51,675 nt of DNA from Candidatus Woesearchaeota archaeon (lineage in GTDB: Archaea; Nanobdellota; Nanobdellia; SCGC-AAA011-G17; GW2011-AR18): assembly GCA_018302545.1 (NCBI GenBank), contig JAGVZM010000005.1, forward strand, positions 1 through 51,675. The letters are read 5' to 3'. Shown here one piece after another: positions 49,106 to 51,675 of the stretch. Position numbers and translations under genes: made by a program. Under the pieces are notes generated by a model. The model made no database searches, had not been told where the DNA came from, and saw only the letters and a program-made list of their open reading frames with translations. Numbering within the stretch: the first letter of the stretch is position 1; each line of letters opens with the position of its first letter.

Positions 49106-49896
49106 TTGGTTGTACTCAAGAAGAGAAAGTTTCTGATGTTCAAGAAACTGGTGACCCAATTAAACTTAATGATGGTGAAGGATTTGCTCCAAAAGGTCTA
49201 GCACCAGCAAATTGTGTTAATTATTCTTTGAGAATAGGAGACTCTATTAATTTTAATGGTAAGAACATTACTTTAGTTACACTTTCTAATTTACCTGGGG
49301 CTATTTTTAGTATTAGTGGTTCTGTTTCTTCTACAATTGCACCAGGAGCTAGTCAGATTATTAATGGAGTAGTAATTAATGTTAGATATATAGATAGTTC
49401 TTCTGGTATTGTTGTTGTTACAATCTGCGAGGATACTACAAGACAAAGGACCTTTGTTGTTCGAACTATTGATAGAATTAGATTATCTAAAATTTATACT
49501 TCCTCTTTTATTTCAATTATTAAAACTTATACTCCTCCTTTTGCAATAGTCACAGGGACTGGTGAAAGAGATAAAGAATGTAGAGGCAGACGTGAGATAG
49601 CTTTAGGCTTATCTAGTTTAGGATCTAGAAGCGAAGTCATTCCAGGTGATGAGTTTTGTCAAAGATTCAATTTTAATAGTTGTCAAAAAATTATTGCTGA
49701 AAATCTAAGAAGTTATTCTTGTAATACTCAAATAGAATACAATGCTAGTTTTTATCCTTCATCACCTCCTTATTCTTGGGCTTGGGTGAGGCCAAATAAT
49801 GCTAGAGGCAGGGATACTTTAGTATGCTGTGATCCAAGAGAGAGTGATAATCCTCCTCCAAATGGTCAGAACCCTCAAATTATGGTAACTTCATAA
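49042..49896 (+). CDS. Lipoprotein with N-terminal beta domain and CC-domain
   Basis: 284 aa. Signal peptide with lipobox FAFGC (Cys about 24), then a domain (about 52-135) rich in beta strands starting CVNYSLRIGDSINFNGKNIT, and the CC-domain at about 180-267 with CRGRREIALGLSSLGS, FCQRFNFNSC, YSWAWVRPNNARGRDTLVCC and D-P-R. The promoter and signal are shared with the gene at 45677. So three lipoproteins in this region mix the same parts in different ways. No function is known. Confidence 0.7.
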   Translation: MLNKKMLIVFVSILLLGLLFAFGCTQEEKVSDVQETGDPIKLNDGEGFAPKGLAPANCVNYSLRIGDSINFNGKNITLVTLSNLPGAIFSISGSVSSTIAPGASQIINGVVINVRYIDSSSGIVVVTICEDTTRQRTFVVRTIDRIRLSKIYTSSFISIIKTYTPPFAIVTGTGERDKECRGRREIALGLSSLGSRSEVIPGDEFCQRFNFNSCQKIIAENLRSYSCNTQIEYNASFYPSSPPYSWAWVRPNNARGRDTLVCCDPRESDNPPPNGQNPQIMVTS

Positions 49897-49940
49897 TTTT
49901 TTAGAAACTTATTTTAGTTAGTTTATCTTAATTTAATTAT

Positions 49941-50627
49941 ATGAAAAAAGAAGTGATTGTATTTTCTTTAGGAGGAAGTTTAGTTGTTCCAAATAATGTT
50001 GATTATAATTACCTTCATAAATTTAAGATTTTTGTTAATAAATTAAGAAAGAAATACAATATTGTCCTTGTTACTGGCGGTGGAAAAACAGCTAGAGATT
50101 ATATAAAAGCTTTAAGATATGAAAAAGCAGATAATAAATTACAAAGTATAATTGGAATAATGAGCACTAAACTAAATGCTAGATTAGTTGCTGGTATATT
50201 TGGCTTAAATGAAATAGTTCCTGATTCTTTGGAAGATGTTAAAAAACATGTTGAAAAAAATGGTTTTTGTGTTTGCGGAGCATTAGGATTTCAGCCAGAT
50301 ATGACTAGTGATGGAGATGCTGCTGAGATTTCTGCTTATTTAAAAGCTGATTTGTTTGTTAATTTAACTAATGTTGATGGATTATATGACAAAGATCCTA
50401 AGAAATATAAAACTGTGAAGCTAATTCAATGTATAGATTATAAATCCTTTATTGATATAGTAAATAAGATTAAATATGAATCTGGGCAACATTTTGTTTT
50501 AGATCAAGCTGCCGCTAGGATAATCTCTAAATCTAAGATTAAAACCTTAATAGTTAATGGTAAGAAATTGGATAATGTTTTAATGTATCTTAAAGATCAT
50601 AAGTTTAGAGGCACATTAATAAATTAA
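49941..50627 (+). CDS. pyrH: UMP kinase, archaeal type
   Basis: 228 aa amino-acid-kinase fold; it makes UDP from UMP with ATP in pyrimidine nucleotide synthesis. FSLGGSLVVP is the ATP-binding start; LVTGGGKTARDYIKAL binds phosphates; MTSDGDAAEISAYLKADLFV with NLTNVDGLYDKDPKKYKTVK is the nucleotide-binding part typical of archaeal UMP kinases. Length is normal. Its 3' end overlaps the convergent gene by 12 nt. Confidence 0.9.
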   Translation: MKKEVIVFSLGGSLVVPNNVDYNYLHKFKIFVNKLRKKYNIVLVTGGGKTARDYIKALRYEKADNKLQSIIGIMSTKLNARLVAGIFGLNEIVPDSLEDVKKHVEKNGFCVCGALGFQPDMTSDGDAAEISAYLKADLFVNLTNVDGLYDKDPKKYKTVKLIQCIDYKSFIDIVNKIKYESGQHFVLDQAAARIISKSKIKTLIVNGKKLDNVLMYLKDHKFRGTLIN

Positions 50628-51248
50628 GTTTGACCCTAATTCTTCTATTTTTAAGAAAATAACTATCAATCTTTTTTTAGTTTCTTGATTTTTAGTTGTT
50701 GAAGTTATTGTGTTTTTTATTAGTTCTAGGCTTCTAGGCATTTTATAGGATCTTGATTCTCTTCCTATATTTTTTAAATGATTTCTATTTGTGGTTTTCA
50801 TCTTTTCATTATATTCACTGATTTTCTTTAGTAATTCTATAAGTGATTCTAGTCCTTTTATTTCTTCTTCTAATCCTTTTTGTATTTCTAATAAACTTGC
50901 TATTGCTCTTCTTTTTTCTAGACTTATTAATTCCCCTAGTATTGGTCCTGTTTTTTTAAGCGTTTCTTTTAGGTCTTTGGTTATCTTTTCAATTATTGGA
51001 ATTAATACTATTCTTGAACAATCTATAGAGTTTACTAAGCTTGATATTCTATATACTAATGTTGAATCTAGATTTACTTTTGCGTTTTCTAAGGTTTTTA
51101 GTAGCTCATCTATATCCTTCTCTAGTTCTATTGATAATTGCTCTGCTTGTAAGAACTCATTTTCTAAATTATCTGGATTATCTAGTCCTGATAACTCTGA
51201 ACTTATTTTAGCTATTGTAATATAAATGTCTTGTCTTGCTGCTAACAT
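50616..51248 (-). CDS. Unidentified coiled-coil protein
   Basis: 210 aa, nearly all helix with long charged heptad stretches, for example LEIQKGLEEEIKGLESLIEL, and no membrane segment or signal. A basic turn near residue 155-170 (TNRNHLKNIGRESRSYKMPR) could touch nucleic acid or a partner. No family recognised. It is divergent from the kinase gene at the window end, with a 75-nt gap between the start codons, and convergent with pyrH. Confidence 0.6.
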   Translation of the reverse strand: MLAARQDIYITIAKISSELSGLDNPDNLENEFLQAEQLSIELEKDIDELLKTLENAKVNLDSTLVYRISSLVNSIDCSRIVLIPIIEKITKDLKETLKKTGPILGELISLEKRRAIASLLEIQKGLEEEIKGLESLIELLKKISEYNEKMKTTNRNHLKNIGRESRSYKMPRSLELIKNTITSTTKNQETKKRLIVIFLKIEELGSNLIY

Positions 51249-51323
51249 ATGTTTATTATTTAGTTGCTTTGCTTATTTAACTTTTTTGATTAAGTTTTTA
51301 AGTTTTTACCTTTTAGTTTAATT

Positions 51324-51675
51324 ATGATAATTATAGTTACAGGCAGTGTTGGAACTGGTAAGACTGTTATATCCAAAGCTCTTGCTTCTAGATTGAACTT
51401 TGAATACATTGATGTTAATAAGATAATTAAAGAGAATGATCTTAGAGGTAGCTATATTCCTGAATTAGATACTTATGAGGTTGATGTTAAAAAATTAAAA
51501 AATTTTCTATTAAATTATATTAATGGTAAAGAGGATCTAATAATTGATGGTCATCTTAGCCATTATTTAGATTGTGATATTATTAATTTTTGTATTGTTT
51601 GTAGATGTGATCTAAAATTATTAAAACAGAGACTATTGGATAGAGGATATAATGAACTAAAAATTAGGGAGAATT
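51324..51675 (+). CDS. Adenylate-kinase-like NTPase (AK6/Fap7 type), 5' part
   Basis: The first 117 codons; the gene runs off the window. The P-loop GSVGTGKT lies at residues 7-14, directly after a hydrophobic strand MIIIVT. DVNKIIKENDL with a later LDTYEVDVKKL is the substrate-side pattern of the AK6/hCINAP group, which acts in nucleotide balance and in small-subunit ribosome assembly. LLDRGYNELKIREN is the usual lid region. Its ATG follows a short A+T-rich gap. Confidence 0.75.
   Translation, partial: MIIIVTGSVGTGKTVISKALASRLNFEYIDVNKIIKENDLRGSYIPELDTYEVDVKKLKNFLLNYINGKEDLIIDGHLSHYLDCDIINFCIVCRCDLKLLKQRLLDRGYNELKIREN

Overview
The window reads as a chromosomal segment of a small AT-rich archaeon, most likely a DPANN lineage near Woesearchaeota or Pacearchaeota (inferred). 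The evidence is an S-layer protein of the Methanococcus type, an AglB/STT3 oligosaccharyltransferase, an archaeal UMP kinase, a DUF357 gene, and many genes with a TATA box 25-28 nt before the start codon and almost no leader. Arginine is mostly AGA and the base composition is strongly AT-rich.

Layout. 0-4.3 kb: the tail of a Cys-containing protein, the S-layer gene with a structured leader, and two tandem paralogous membrane proteins. 4.4-5.2 kb: a RelE-like toxin whose 43-aa antitoxin, not recorded as a long frame, is encoded convergently on the other strand; then a structured RNA that I read as a class II tRNA interrupted by two introns, one in the T loop. 5.2-13.3 kb: a BatA/BatB-like VWA, MoxR and DUF58 surface or chaperone operon, split between moxR and DUF58 by a VapBC-type module on the opposite strand. 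13.3-19.4 kb: an AI-2E-family permease, an unusual fusion of a complete asparagine-synthetase-like enzyme to a diphthine-ammonia ligase (Dph6) domain, small membrane and lipoprotein genes, a serine hydrolase and a SpoIIM-like membrane protein.

19.4-40.6 kb is one large protein-glycosylation locus. It holds AglB; three enzymes for a 2,3-diacetamido-2,3-dideoxy-uronic acid sugar (acetyltransferase, dehydrogenase, aminotransferase); a GlcNAc-1-phosphate transferase; an Alg13/Alg14 pair; two sugar-amidating asparagine-synthetase homologues; glycosyltransferases (one broken by an in-frame TAA); epimerases; a flippase; and a terminal block of epimerase, formyltransferase, aminotransferase and methyltransferase. 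Together these would build, decorate, flip and transfer a lipid-linked glycan, with the S-layer protein (about nine N-glycosylation sequons) a natural acceptor.

40.6-51.7 kb: a bacterial-type threonyl-tRNA synthetase without a TGS domain, HicBA, a large Ig-like membrane protein, a 12-repeat cysteine-rich lipoprotein, an IS5-like element inserted exactly at the start of a glutaredoxin gene, a family of related lipoproteins with one broken copy, UMP kinase, a coiled-coil protein and the start of an adenylate-kinase-like gene. Remnants of IS200/IS605-type tnpB ends lie at 22.6 kb and possibly 46.9 kb.
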